NCBI RefSeq assembly: GCF_019801215.1
Contig: NZ_JAHVJO010000002.1
Span: 682,001-746,000, forward strand
DNA from: Fictibacillus nanhaiensis
GTDB taxonomy: Bacteria; Bacillota; Bacilli; Bacillales; Fictibacillaceae
Length of the DNA: 64,000 bases
Direction: 5' to 3'
Translations under genes and position numbers: made by a program
Notes under the pieces: model-generated
What the model was told of the DNA's origin: nothing
Seen by the model: only the letters and a program-made list of their open reading frames with translations
The model's database searches: none
Shown: piece after piece, positions 45,339-54,048 of the stretch
Layout of the letters: each line of letters begins with the position of its first letter
Numbering within the stretch: the first letter of the stretch is position 1

Positions 45339-45893
45339 ATGTCTGTACTTAACGAAATTCTAGCGTTTAATCACAAATTTGTTGAAAACAAGGAGTATGA
45401 GCCTTTTCAAACTACCAAGTTTCCTGACAAAGGACTGGTTATCGTTTCCTGTATGGATACGCGCTTAACTGAACTTTTACCTCATGCAATGAACATTAAA
45501 AACGGTGATGTAAAGGTTGTAAAATCAGCAGGAGCGATAATCTCACATCCTTTCGGTTCCATCATGCGAAGTATTTTAGTAGCCATCTATGAGCTAAAAG
45601 CAGAAGAAGTATTGGTGATCGGTCACTATGATTGCGGAATGAGTAATGTAAATCCTGATAAATTTATTACAAGTATGAAGGAACGCGGAGTACAAGATGA
45701 GACACTTGATACGCTAAAATATTCTGGCCTAAACCTTAAAGAATGGCTAAAAGGATTTGACAGTGTGGAAGATTCGGTAAGAAACAGTGTGGAATTAGTA
45801 AGGAACCATCCCCTCCTTCCTGAGGGAATAAGCGTTCACGGTCTTGTAATCGATCCTTCTACAGGAAAATTGGATGTTGTAGACCGGGAATAG
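45339..45893 (+). CDS. Beta-carbonic anhydrase (YtiB-like)
   Basis: Zinc enzyme hydrating CO2 to bicarbonate, 184 residues. Zinc ligands Cys38 (SCMDTR), His96 and Cys99 (GHYDCG) are present, with the Asp40-Arg42 dyad that gates the active site in beta-type enzymes. It belongs to the small YtiB/YvdA group. GAGGAGG precedes the ATG. Confidence 0.9.
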   Translation: MSVLNEILAFNHKFVENKEYEPFQTTKFPDKGLVIVSCMDTRLTELLPHAMNIKNGDVKVVKSAGAIISHPFGSIMRSILVAIYELKAEEVLVIGHYDCGMSNVNPDKFITSMKERGVQDETLDTLKYSGLNLKEWLKGFDSVEDSVRNSVELVRNHPLLPEGISVHGLVIDPSTGKLDVVDRE

Positions 45894-45908
45894 TTGAATA
45901 GAAAGAAA

Positions 45909-45941
45909 AGGCAATGCGACTTGACGTATTGTCTTTTTTTT
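45909..45941 (+). terminator. Terminator after carbonic anhydrase gene
   Basis: GGCAAT pairs with ATTGTC (one wobble), followed by eight T. Confidence 0.65.
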
Positions 45942-46006
45942 AAAAAAACGATCTCAATCAGGCCTGAAACTTTTTTAAAATAGTAAAATCCTCCTGCTGT
46001 TTATAC

Positions 46007-46032
46007 GTTTAGAATCTTTGCATTCCGTGAAT
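46007..46032 (+). promoter_or_regulatory. SigmaB-type promoter of yflT-like gene
   Basis: GTTTAG, 14 bases, GTGAAT: one mismatch in each sigmaB box at an allowed spacing, 39 bases before the gene. Confidence 0.55.
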
Positions 46033-46070
46033 ACACATTATAACTTCGTATAAAGGAGAGGATGTAAGAA

Positions 46071-46421
46071 ATGGTAAAACCTATTGTACATGAATTTAAC
46101 TCTCAACAAGAATTGATTGCAGCTGCAAGCGATTTGAAAGCGAAAGGTATTCATGAAGACAACCTCTATGTCCTATCACACGAAAAAAATGACACCCGAG
46201 ATCTTGCTGATCATGCCGATATCAATACGATCGGTTTAAAAGAAGAAGGATTAGGCACTGCTTTAAGCAACGTGTTTGAATCACGAGGAGACGAGCTTCG
46301 CAAAAAGATGACCGAAATGGGGTTATCTGAAGGAGAAGCAGATCAATATGAAAAAAGACTAGATTTAGGCAAGATCCTCTTAATCGTAAAAGATGAAGGC
46401 AAAGTAACCAATTTACCTTAA
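46071..46421 (+). CDS. General stress protein, YflT domain
   Basis: A 116-residue soluble protein with the heat-induced stress protein YflT domain: HEFNSQQELIAAASDLKAKGIHEDNLYVLSHEK and the C-terminal EADQYEKRLDLGKILLIV. YflT-type proteins are members of the sigmaB general stress regulon, and a sigmaB-like promoter lies upstream. Molecular role unknown. Confidence 0.82.
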   Translation: MVKPIVHEFNSQQELIAAASDLKAKGIHEDNLYVLSHEKNDTRDLADHADINTIGLKEEGLGTALSNVFESRGDELRKKMTEMGLSEGEADQYEKRLDLGKILLIVKDEGKVTNLP

Positions 46422-46428
46422 TAAAATG

Positions 46429-46475
46429 AAAGAGTCGCTGAGTCCTTTTTAAAAAGGGTTTAGCGGCTCTTTTTA
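46429..46475 (+). terminator. Terminator after yflT-like gene
   Basis: AGAG-CGCT pairs with AGCG-CTCT, with an inner CCTTTTT/AAAAAGG stem, then TTTTTACTTTT. Confidence 0.8.
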
Positions 46476-46480
46476 CTTTT

Positions 46481-47014
46481 TTATGCAGATTGTTTAACAT
46501 CGTACTTTGCAGCATTCACTTCTTGCAGCTTAAATATAGCTTTTTTCATTTCTTGTTTTGTTTTCCATTTATAAAAAAGGGTCAGATATCGCTCAATCGG
46601 ATGCTTTGGAGCAGTGCCTTCACACATCCATGTTAAGTGTGTTGAATCCGGATTATCTGACAAGAAATCCATTCGCCACTTTAAGACCGTTTCACCTCTA
46701 TTCAATCGAATTTGATAAGAAATGCTTTTAAAAGGCACACAACGATCTATTCGTAGACAAGCCGGCGTTCCGTTTGACTCCCAATATTGAGCAGCACCTT
46801 CACCTTTTTCAGGTCCAACATATAAAAAAGCGATTTCATCGTTATCGTCCATTTGCCACTCTGTCCACCTTTTTACATGTAACAGCTCTTCGAATAGTTT
46901 CTCAACCGGACATTTTATAAATGCAGATTCTTTCACCCTCCATTTCACTGGAATGATTAAAGAAACCAATAAAAAAACTGAAAAGACTAAACCTATGATG
47001 ATCCCATACACCAT
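46481..47014 (-). CDS. Membrane-anchored SRPBCC protein
   Basis: One N-terminal membrane helix (VYGIIIGLVFSVFLLVSLIIPV), then an SRPBCC/polyketide-cyclase-like domain (KESAFIKCPVEKLFEELLHVKRWTEWQ; WRMDFLSDNPDSTHLTW). 177 residues from the ATG at 47014, which has GGAGG 7 bases before it. Members bind hydrophobic ligands; the role here is unknown. It is divergent from the FAD oxidase gene. Confidence 0.72.
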   Translation of the reverse strand: MVYGIIIGLVFSVFLLVSLIIPVKWRVKESAFIKCPVEKLFEELLHVKRWTEWQMDDNDEIAFLYVGPEKGEGAAQYWESNGTPACLRIDRCVPFKSISYQIRLNRGETVLKWRMDFLSDNPDSTHLTWMCEGTAPKHPIERYLTLFYKWKTKQEMKKAIFKLQEVNAAKYDVKQSA

Positions 47015-47114
47015 GTGCATCCCTCCTCTCTCAATTCTATTTAAAAAAATTTCCTTTCATGCGGTTTCTATCGTGGATTTCGGGGGAATGAAAAGAGGAC
47101 GAGGAGGAGTAACG

Positions 47115-48329
47115 ATGAACTTACACAATGGGCAGCTATTTTGGCCTACCACATATAAAAATGAAGAAAATTATCCAGTACTTGAAGAAAATATCACATG
47201 TGATGTACTGATTGTTGGTGGCGGAATGTCTGGGGCACTTTGCGCTTATACGTTAAGCAAAGAAACAGATTTAGACGTGGTCGTAATCGACAGACGAAAA
47301 CCCGGATTTGGAAGCTCTTCAGCTAACACAGGCCTTCTGCAGTTTTCCAGCGACAAGATGCTTCATGAGCTTATTGAACAAAAAGGCGAACAAGATGCCG
47401 TATATTTTTATCAGCTCTGTCAACAAGCTGTAGAAAGTCTAACAACGATTGCCCAGGAACTTTCTGAAGATCCTGAGTATCGAAAACAAAAAAGCTTGTA
47501 CTATGCCAGCACGAGGGAAGACGCGGCCAGACTCGCTCGAGAATACGAAGCGTTACAGAGATATGATTTCCCTGTCGAGTATCTCGAACCTCAGGAGATC
47601 GCATCCCGATTTGCTTTTACAAAAGAAGCAGCACTTGTAACGGGTGGAGATGCAGATGTAAACCCTTATAAATTTGTTCAGATTATGTTAAAAGATGCAG
47701 CCAAAGCCGGAGTAAGAATTTTTGAAGAAACTCCCCTTATGCGTAAAACGAAAACCGTACACGGATTTACATGTGAATCAGAGAAGGGAACCGTACAAGC
47801 GCGACATATCATTTTTGCAACAGGGTATGAGAATGATTTCCTTGCCCAGCAATTAGGAGCAGACATTAATCGATCCTATGCGATAGCAACCGAACCTCTC
47901 CCTTCTTTAAAAACGTGGTACAAAGAATGGATGATTTGGGAAACAAAGCGACCGTATTTGTACATGCGAACGACGAAGGACGGAAGAATAATAGCTGGCG
48001 GTCTAGACGAAGATAAGCCTGAAGCTCCTCTAAATGACGGGATCATCAGAGAACGCGGAGAGCGCATCGTTGAAAAAATTATCGAACATTTTCCAGACCT
48101 TTCGCCGGAAATTTCACATTCTTGGTGTGCCACTTTCGGTGAATCCCATGACGGTCTTCCTTATATCGGTGAACACCCGAACCGTCTAGGTGAATATTAT
48201 TGCTTAGGCTTCGGCGGCAATGGAACCGTCTATAGCATGCTTGGAGCGGAAATTATTAAAGATTTAATCACAAAAGGCTTCCATCCCGCTTCAAGATTGT
48301 TCACCATTGCACGGGCGGTTAGCTTGTAG
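47115..48329 (+). CDS. FAD-dependent amine/amino acid oxidase (DAO family)
   Basis: D-amino acid oxidase/OrdL-type flavoprotein, 404 residues. The dinucleotide motif DVLIVGGGMSGALCAYTLSKE starts near residue 27; a second FAD contact, HIIFATGYEN, is central, and the C-terminal GFGGNGTVYSMLGAEII closes the fold. Such enzymes oxidise glycine, sarcosine or gamma-glutamylputrescine; the substrate cannot be fixed. The ATG at 47115 has GAGGAGGAG before it. Confidence 0.85.
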   Translation: MNLHNGQLFWPTTYKNEENYPVLEENITCDVLIVGGGMSGALCAYTLSKETDLDVVVIDRRKPGFGSSSANTGLLQFSSDKMLHELIEQKGEQDAVYFYQLCQQAVESLTTIAQELSEDPEYRKQKSLYYASTREDAARLAREYEALQRYDFPVEYLEPQEIASRFAFTKEAALVTGGDADVNPYKFVQIMLKDAAKAGVRIFEETPLMRKTKTVHGFTCESEKGTVQARHIIFATGYENDFLAQQLGADINRSYAIATEPLPSLKTWYKEWMIWETKRPYLYMRTTKDGRIIAGGLDEDKPEAPLNDGIIRERGERIVEKIIEHFPDLSPEISHSWCATFGESHDGLPYIGEHPNRLGEYYCLGFGGNGTVYSMLGAEIIKDLITKGFHPASRLFTIARAVSL

Positions 48330-48342
48330 ATCATAGGTTGAA

Positions 48343-48379
48343 GACACCTCTCTCTTTTTAGTAGAGGGGTGTTTTTTTA
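48343..48379 (+). terminator. Terminator after FAD oxidase gene
   Basis: ACACCTCT pairs with AGAGGGGTGT (wobble), followed by seven T. Confidence 0.85.
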
Positions 48380-48402
48380 TGCACACAAAAAATTCCACAA
48401 TA

Positions 48403-48527
48403 TGGTTAATTATGTGATCAACCGACTTTTTTATTTGATCAAGCGCCATTTTTATGTGATGTTGACTCATTTTTATTTGATGACCCCTTATTATTATGTG
48501 ATGGCGTAATTTTGATGTTTATCAAAC
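48403..48527 (+). repeat. 21-bp phased repeat array with alternating units
   Basis: The 8-mer TATGTGAT or TATTTGAT starts at 48411, 48432, 48453, 48474 and 48495, exactly 21 bp apart, and strictly alternates G,T,G,T,G at position 4. Four or more T precede most units; the other 9 to 10 bases of each unit are unrelated. It lies between the convergent FAD oxidase and hydrolase genes, each already ended by its own terminator. Confidence 0.88.
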
Positions 48528-48532
48528 TTCAT

Positions 48533-48566
48533 CAAAAACAAAAAGCCAGCTAAATGTAGCTGGCTT
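48533..48566 (-). terminator. Terminator after hydrolase gene
   Basis: On the minus strand AGCCAGCT pairs with AGCTGGCT, followed by TTTTGTTTTTG. Confidence 0.8.
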
Positions 48567-48574
48567 CCACTTAA

Positions 48575-49372
48575 TTATGAAGCAGTCGGTGCTGCTGCAA
48601 TTTGTTGTTTAATAAAATCAATTGACTTCTTATTAAAAACCTCCGGCTGATCGACATTGCAGACATGTCCACAATCTTTAATCGTCAATAGCTTTGAATG
48701 TTTTTTCTTATCAATAAAAGCCTGTATCGGCGGCAAAAACATATAATCTTCTTCACCCATAATATATAGCGTGGGGATAGGAATCTCTTTTTTTGTTAAG
48801 TTGTGCAAAAACGGATTTATTCTCAGCGTCAGTTTAAACCACCGCTTAAATTCTTTCTGACAAAGTTTTTTAGCTTCACCAATAAATAACGATCTTGAAG
48901 CTTCATGTCTTTTTTTCGGCATAATCACCCAAGCAAAAAGGCTGTACAGCCACATGTAGGGAATGAAAGACTTACAAAGGTTTCCTACTGCGATCAAAAA
49001 TCGCGAACGGAAATTCATCTTCGTAACCGCTCCACCTAGTGTCATGGAGGCAACGCGTTCTGGCTTTACTTCAGCTAACGTTTGAATAAGTATCGTTCCG
49101 AGTGAAATTCCTACAAAATGCGCTTTCTGTATCTTTAGATGATCCATAACCTCAAGAACATCAAGACTTACTTCTTTGAAAGAATATTTTTTTAATAAGA
49201 AAGTGTCCGATTGTGATTTGCCATGACCTCTTAGATCGACAAGCAAAATATTAAAGTGTTGTTTAAATTCTCTTAACTGTTTATACCAAATGGATGAACT
49301 GCCCCCTGCTCCATGGACAAAAATCACCCATTGATGATTTTTTTCGTGTGTATATGTTTTGTAATGAAGCAA
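48575..49372 (-). CDS. Alpha/beta hydrolase
   Basis: A 265-residue alpha/beta-fold hydrolase. The oxyanion segment VHGAGGSSSIW, the nucleophile elbow GISLG, the acid in MGEEDYMFLPP and the catalytic His in DCGHVCNVDQPEVF are all present. Substrate unknown; the sequence resembles lipase/esterase or MenH-like members. No clear operon partner. Confidence 0.85.
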   Translation of the reverse strand: MLHYKTYTHEKNHQWVIFVHGAGGSSSIWYKQLREFKQHFNILLVDLRGHGKSQSDTFLLKKYSFKEVSLDVLEVMDHLKIQKAHFVGISLGTILIQTLAEVKPERVASMTLGGAVTKMNFRSRFLIAVGNLCKSFIPYMWLYSLFAWVIMPKKRHEASRSLFIGEAKKLCQKEFKRWFKLTLRINPFLHNLTKKEIPIPTLYIMGEEDYMFLPPIQAFIDKKKHSKLLTIKDCGHVCNVDQPEVFNKKSIDFIKQQIAAAPTAS

Positions 49373-49548
49373 AAAGTACTCCTCCTAGTGGTTAAACGTC
49401 TATGAAATTCCAATCTTCATTTTAGCATACAATTAAAAGTTTTGTACCCACCTTAAGGGAAAAGAATGTGTACATACTGGAAACATAATACGTTTGTCTT
49501 TATACTATAACTATATAAACGAAAAGAACGGCAGGAGGTTTCAGGAAA

Positions 49549-50046
49549 ATGGCAAAAGAAAGTTCATTTGATATCGTCTCACAAGTCGATCTATCTGAGG
49601 TAGACAATGCGATCAACATTGCATCGAAGGAGATTACAACACGCTATGATTTTAAAGGAAGCAAAAGTGAAATTACACTTGATAAGTCAAGCGAAGAGCT
49701 CGTTTTAGTATCTGATGATGAATATAAGCTTGAACAGCTTAAGGATGTTCTCATTACGAAGCTTATTAAGCGTGGGGTACCAACAAAAAACCTAGATTAC
49801 GCTAAGATTGAACAAGCGTCGGGCGGAACCGTTCGTCAACGCGTTAAGCTTGTAACCGGAATCGATAAAGAAAATGCAAAGAAAATTAACACCTTGATCA
49901 AAAATTCCGGATTAAAAGTAAAAAGCCAGGTTCAAGACGATCAAGTACGGGTAACAGGAAAGAACAGGGACGATCTGCAGCAGGTCATTGCAGCTGTAAA
50001 GGAAGCGAACCTGCCTATTGACGTACAGTTCATTAATTATCGATAA
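49549..50046 (+). CDS. YajQ-family nucleotide-binding protein
   Basis: UPF0234/YajQ protein, 165 residues, two ferredoxin-like domains. Diagnostic segments are [32 protein letters not shown] and [19 protein letters not shown]. Relatives bind cyclic di-GMP or other nucleotides and RNA; the B. subtilis orthologue is YitK. GGAGG precedes the ATG; a strong terminator follows. Confidence 0.92.
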   Translation: MAKESSFDIVSQVDLSEVDNAINIASKEITTRYDFKGSKSEITLDKSSEELVLVSDDEYKLEQLKDVLITKLIKRGVPTKNLDYAKIEQASGGTVRQRVKLVTGIDKENAKKINTLIKNSGLKVKSQVQDDQVRVTGKNRDDLQQVIAAVKEANLPIDVQFINYR

Positions 50047-50054
50047 CCATAGTG

Positions 50055-50087
50055 AAAGCCTCTCTATTTACGGAGAGGCTTTTTTTA
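50055..50087 (+). terminator. Terminator after yajQ
   Basis: AGCCTCTC pairs with GAGAGGCT and is followed by seven T. Confidence 0.88.
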
Positions 50088-50309
50088 CACCGATTCTTTT
50101 TTGTCGCTCGAATCTAACAGCTTCATCTGCTCGAGTTCCAGTCTCATCTTTTGTGTCTCGATTACATAGTTGTCGTGCTTTAGTCGTTCAAGTTCAAGCT
50201 CATCTTTTATCATCTTATGTTTCAGTTTTGTCTGTGATTTAAAATGTCCTAAGACGATTGCGATAATTGGAATTGAGAATATCATAATGACTGAGATTAT
50301 TCCGGTCAT
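50085..50309 (-). CDS. Small membrane protein with coiled-coil tail
   Basis: A 74-residue protein: an N-terminal membrane helix (MTGIISVIMIFSIPIIAIVLG) and a long charged heptad-like tail (KMIKDELELERLKHDNYVIETQKMRLELEQMK). The layout resembles PspB-type small proteins, without a clear family call. The ATG at 50309 has AGGAGG just before it. It follows plsC on the same strand. Confidence 0.6.
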   Translation of the reverse strand: MTGIISVIMIFSIPIIAIVLGHFKSQTKLKHKMIKDELELERLKHDNYVIETQKMRLELEQMKLLDSSDKKESV

Positions 50310-50402
50310 AGTACTCCTCCTAGAATTTTTTACCTTCTTATCCAATAATACCAAATATTAACATGGTTCGCATACCCATCAAGGGAACTTTTCCTTATGC
50401 CT

Positions 50403-51119
50403 TCAAGATACCGCTTTTTGTACGGCTTTTTTAATAATGATTTCGGTCTGCTGAGCAAGCTCTTTCGCCTCAGTCTGTTGAGGATAGATAGGAGGGTGCA
50501 CTTCAATAATAACTTCTGCTGGTTTAATCCAATACCCCTGCTGCTCCATAATTTTATAAGAACCATTGATAGTAACCGGTATAATAGGAACACCTGACTT
50601 TGTCGCTAATTTAAAACTTCCCGCTTTAAAACTAGCCATGTCGTTTCCTTTACTCCTCGTCCCTTCTGGAAAGATCACAAGCGAAGTTCCGTTCCGAAGC
50701 AGTTGTGCACCTTCATTGATCGCTTTTACCGATTGTCTTACATTATTTCGGTCCATAAACAAACAATTCAGCTGCTCCATCCATGTACCAATAAACGGCA
50801 TTTTTTTCACTTCGATCTTTGAAATAAAAGCTTTCGGTTTCTCGATATACCCTAATAATAATGGAATGTCAAAATTACCTTGATGGTTGCTCACAAATAA
50901 CACAGCCGTGTCTTTTGGTATGTTTTCTTCCCCATTCACCGTTATACTAGATCCGCTAAGTTTCACAAGAGATTGTGACCACTCTTTTACTTTTTTATCT
51001 ACTAATTCGTCACGTTCTTCAATCCTGCCCGTTTGCTGCAAATGTTTGACGCGATATAACGCTGGAATATATGTAATCAATATCCCCCAAAAATAAAAAA
51101 ACCATATAATCGTACGCAA
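50403..51119 (-). CDS. plsC: 1-acyl-glycerol-3-phosphate acyltransferase (PlsC)
   Basis: Membrane acyltransferase making phosphatidic acid. The 238-residue protein has an N-terminal membrane segment, the catalytic HX4D at His79-Asp84 (SNHQGNFD), FMDR, and the glycerophosphate-binding FPEGTRSKG followed by GVPIIPVTI. No paralogue was seen nearby; the gene follows the SLAP-domain gene by 14 bases and may share its message. Confidence 0.92.
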   Translation of the reverse strand: MRTIIWFFYFWGILITYIPALYRVKHLQQTGRIEERDELVDKKVKEWSQSLVKLSGSSITVNGEENIPKDTAVLFVSNHQGNFDIPLLLGYIEKPKAFISKIEVKKMPFIGTWMEQLNCLFMDRNNVRQSVKAINEGAQLLRNGTSLVIFPEGTRSKGNDMASFKAGSFKLATKSGVPIIPVTINGSYKIMEQQGYWIKPAEVIIEVHPPIYPQQTEAKELAQQTEIIIKKAVQKAVS

Positions 51120-51133
51120 AACGTTCCCCCACT

Positions 51134-51508
51134 TTAACTAATTGTTAGTTCACCAGCTCTATCTGTCGGTGATTGTCTTAAGCTGTGTGCTGGAAAGATA
51201 AATGTCCAAGGCATACTTGTCTCGGCAGGAATTTCCAACGTATAAACGGACATGAAATCCGCTACTATCTGTTCTTCCTCTTTATAAACCACTCTTTTTC
51301 CTAACAGTGAAAATGCTTCTTTAGAATAGTTATTTAATAAAACTGTTACAAGAAATTCGTCTTTATGATTGAATGCGGTCTTTACTAACACAGCCTGTTG
51401 TCCTTCTTTTTGTTCATGATGAATGTCAGAAAATATTTGTTCGATGTTCAATCTGTCTCGCTGTGCTAAAGTCCTATCCCACGCTGGTTCGAATACCAGT
51501 TTTTGCAA
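51134..51508 (-). CDS. SLAP-domain protein
   Basis: A 124-residue protein consisting of one SLAP domain: LVFEPAWDRTLAQRDRLNIEQIFSDI, LLNNYSKEAFSL and the ending SMPWTFIFPAHSLRQ are characteristic. SLAP domains occur in accessory Sec secretion and surface-layer associated proteins of Bacillus. No SecA2 is in the window, so its role is unknown. Confidence 0.72.
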   Translation of the reverse strand: MQKLVFEPAWDRTLAQRDRLNIEQIFSDIHHEQKEGQQAVLVKTAFNHKDEFLVTVLLNNYSKEAFSLLGKRVVYKEEEQIVADFMSVYTLEIPAETSMPWTFIFPAHSLRQSPTDRAGELTIS

Positions 51509-51639
51509 GGTGCATCACCCCTTTGATTCATATTATCATATTTTTTTATCCATTTTTTCAAAAAAGATGTTATTCCGACAATCTTCTTGGGTATATCTTC
51601 CTTGTATCTAAATTTACCCATAATTAGAAAGGAATGTGA

Positions 51640-53130
51640 ATGATTTTGAGAAAATCGTTTTTTGCACTACTTGCAGCATGTTTGTTGTTAGCTCCTGTAA
51701 GCGCTTTAGCCGAAGGAAATGATTCATCTAAAGCACAAACACAAACACTTACACAAAATGTACTCAACATTGATTCCAGCGTAACGGCATTTTCTAATTT
51801 TACCGTAAGTCCATCCATGCATAACTTAACAGGAGCGATAACGCTTAACGGAAATGTACCAGACGCTGAGAAAAAAATGCATCCTGTCTATAAGTTTAAA
51901 CTTGAGAACAAGACTATGGGTACGCTCAGCGGATTAACCGTAAACATCCCTTATCCTCCAGAAACTCAGCTAGATACCTCCTTTCCCCATGAAGTTCTTA
52001 TTACGGAAACCAACAAAAACCGAAACAAAGAAGATATTCACTTAACCTATGACACTTCCACTGGAATCAATTTAACACTTCCGGATATGGAAAAGGATGA
52101 GATCTTAACCTTTGATGTAAAATTTTTCTTGCTTGGATTAGAAAACGATGATGACGATGATGATGACGATGACGAGGAAATGATCGATCTAACAAAGATC
52201 ATCATTAAACCAGACGCAAAAGTAATAGAATGGTTTAAAAATGATGTGAAAATAAGACTGATGCTTATGCTGAACAATACAAACAACAAGGATATGGAAA
52301 AAGTAATCCTGAAAATGAAACTCCCTGAAAGTCTTGAAATCAATGAAGCAATGATTTCTGGGATAGAAGGTGCAACGATCACCATTAAAGACGGGTACGC
52401 CATGATTTATCTGCCAAAGGTAGTAATGCATGATTCAAATATCGTTCTGCATTTTAACATAAAGAAAATGGAAGGATGGGACAAACTACAGCTCCCGCTT
52501 ACGATTGGAATGGATGGGATGACTGATGTTCCTCTTGCTCCTCTTACTTTCACGATAAAAGATTCACCTGTGATCGATTGGAAGAAGATTTTTGCTAAAG
52601 GTGAATTTACGGCTGAAATGAAAAAAGACAAGCTTTGTTTAGATTACATGCTCTACCTTGATAATAAAAACGGGACAGCTGCAAATTCGTATAAACTGCG
52701 ACTTCTCTTGCCCGATTCTGTTAAAGTGGAAGACCTTGAAGTATCCGGCATAAAAGGTGCCAAAATTGAAATGGATAAAGACGGTATTGTTTGGATCATC
52801 ATCCCTTCTTTAGAAACAGGAATAACAAAGCTTCACGTCAGTTTAACAGGAACCTATTCAGGTACGGGTGATGAGCTTTCTACAGATCTCATGACAGAAG
52901 GTGCTACTGGCGTTACCGCTTCCCTTTCTACAACCGTTAAAGGTCTTTCTTCTACAGACAGTGAGGCACCAGTCGTTGTTACAGATACAGAAAAACCCAC
53001 TCTTGCTTCAGGAAACACGCTGCCGAAAACAGGAAGCCCGTTTAGCCAATTAACGTGGACAATGATCGGAACGTTGTTTGTGCTATTAGGAATCGGACTG
53101 TACTATAAAGCAGTTCGGATGCAGGCATGA
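51640..53130 (+). CDS. LPXTG cell-wall anchored protein
   Basis: Exported 496-residue protein. The signal peptide (residues 1-24, cut near ALA-EG) is followed by a beta-rich ectodomain. It includes at least two similar segments (ISGIEGATITI...MIYLPKV and VSGIKGAKIEM...WIIIPSL), as in repeated Ig/DUF11-like folds. A run of about nine Asp lies near 170-178 and may bind calcium. The sorting signal LPKTG is at about 461-465, then a hydrophobic helix and a short basic tail. Its stop overlaps the sortase start (ATGA), so it is the dedicated substrate. Confidence 0.88.
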   Translation: MILRKSFFALLAACLLLAPVSALAEGNDSSKAQTQTLTQNVLNIDSSVTAFSNFTVSPSMHNLTGAITLNGNVPDAEKKMHPVYKFKLENKTMGTLSGLTVNIPYPPETQLDTSFPHEVLITETNKNRNKEDIHLTYDTSTGINLTLPDMEKDEILTFDVKFFLLGLENDDDDDDDDDEEMIDLTKIIIKPDAKVIEWFKNDVKIRLMLMLNNTNNKDMEKVILKMKLPESLEINEAMISGIEGATITIKDGYAMIYLPKVVMHDSNIVLHFNIKKMEGWDKLQLPLTIGMDGMTDVPLAPLTFTIKDSPVIDWKKIFAKGEFTAEMKKDKLCLDYMLYLDNKNGTAANSYKLRLLLPDSVKVEDLEVSGIKGAKIEMDKDGIVWIIIPSLETGITKLHVSLTGTYSGTGDELSTDLMTEGATGVTASLSTTVKGLSSTDSEAPVVVTDTEKPTLASGNTLPKTGSPFSQLTWTMIGTLFVLLGIGLYYKAVRMQA

Positions 53131-53771
53131 ATCCAAAAACAATAAAGCGCGGAGGGATTGCCGTCTTTATGATCGGCCTTGCCCTTCTCGTTTTTCCTAT
53201 GATCACAGGCTGGCAAACAAATAATGAACAAGCGGCACTAGAAAAAGAATGGAATGCGTTAAACACACCATACGACAATCCGCTTAAACTTCCTGCAGTA
53301 AAAGCAGCAAAATCGACGAACACAGAAAAAGATAACGATCCGAAAGCTTCTGAAACAGCAAAAGGACAAGCTCTCAAAAAGGGAGTAATCGGGAAGATGT
53401 CGATTCCTAAAATCGATTTGCAATCCATGATGGTACCAGGTGTTTCACAAAAAGACCTTCAAAATGCAATTGGATGGATGACATCAACCTCTTTTCCAGG
53501 TGAAAAAGGCAATAGTGTCGTGGCTGGGCACCGTTCACATTCGTACGGACAGTTCTTTCATCGCTTGGATGAAGTGGAAAAAGGTGACACCATAAAAGTA
53601 GAAACGACTTCCGGACCCATCCTTTATCGAATCTATGAAAAAGTTGTTGTAACACCGGATAACCTCTCCGTTCTAGAAGCTAAAAAAGAAGAAGAGATTA
53701 CATTGATAACATGTGAGCCTCTTTACTCCGATGAGTTCCGTTTAATCGTAAGAGCTGAACGTATCAATTAA
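53127..53771 (+). CDS. Class D sortase
   Basis: Membrane-anchored cysteine transpeptidase, 214 residues. It has an N-terminal helix (residues 9-28), a low-complexity linker (50-85) and the sortase barrel with catalytic His135 (AGHRSHSYG), Cys196 (TLITCEP) and Arg205. The short size and the TLITC motif suit class D. It overlaps the LPXTG gene by four bases and very likely anchors that protein to peptidoglycan. Confidence 0.9.
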   Translation: MNPKTIKRGGIAVFMIGLALLVFPMITGWQTNNEQAALEKEWNALNTPYDNPLKLPAVKAAKSTNTEKDNDPKASETAKGQALKKGVIGKMSIPKIDLQSMMVPGVSQKDLQNAIGWMTSTSFPGEKGNSVVAGHRSHSYGQFFHRLDEVEKGDTIKVETTSGPILYRIYEKVVVTPDNLSVLEAKKEEEITLITCEPLYSDEFRLIVRAERIN

Positions 53772-53781
53772 TCAAAAAAAC

Positions 53782-53829
53782 TACCTCAGATCAACCGTGT
53801 AGCCCACGACCCTGAGGTAGCTTTTTTAT
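53782..53829 (+). terminator. Terminator after sortase gene
   Basis: CTACCTCAG pairs with CTGAGGTAG, followed by CTTTTTTATT. Confidence 0.85.
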
Positions 53830-53889
53830 TATTTATGACTCTTTTCTAAAGAATTATTGCTTTTGGAATCTTTTTTCTCTCATCATATA

Positions 53890-54016
53890 AAAGTTACGCA
53901 AGGTCCGAGACTCCTAAGGTAGCAATGTGCCAGGTGAGACACAACTAGCACAGAGCGCCAAGGAGGCTCACCGCACGCCCCGTGGAAAGCGAGCAACCTG
54001 GAGCGGAAATCAATCA
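53890..54016 (+). repeat. Dispersed repeat, copy 4
   Basis: Contains GTCCGAGACTCCT, CAGGTGAGAC, GCGCCAAGGAGGCTCACCGC, GGAAAGCGAGCAACC and GGAGCGGAAATCAA, in the same order and strand as the copy at 22954. The left GTTGATT end is lost. It lies between convergent sortase and lipoprotein genes. Confidence 0.75.
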
Positions 54017-54048
54017 CTCTCAAGAACAACATAGCATGGGAAAACAGC

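Noticed and set aside
48403-48527. CRISPR array
   Set aside because: The 21-bp period is too short for repeat plus spacer, the conserved block is only about 8 to 12 bases, and no cas genes are present.
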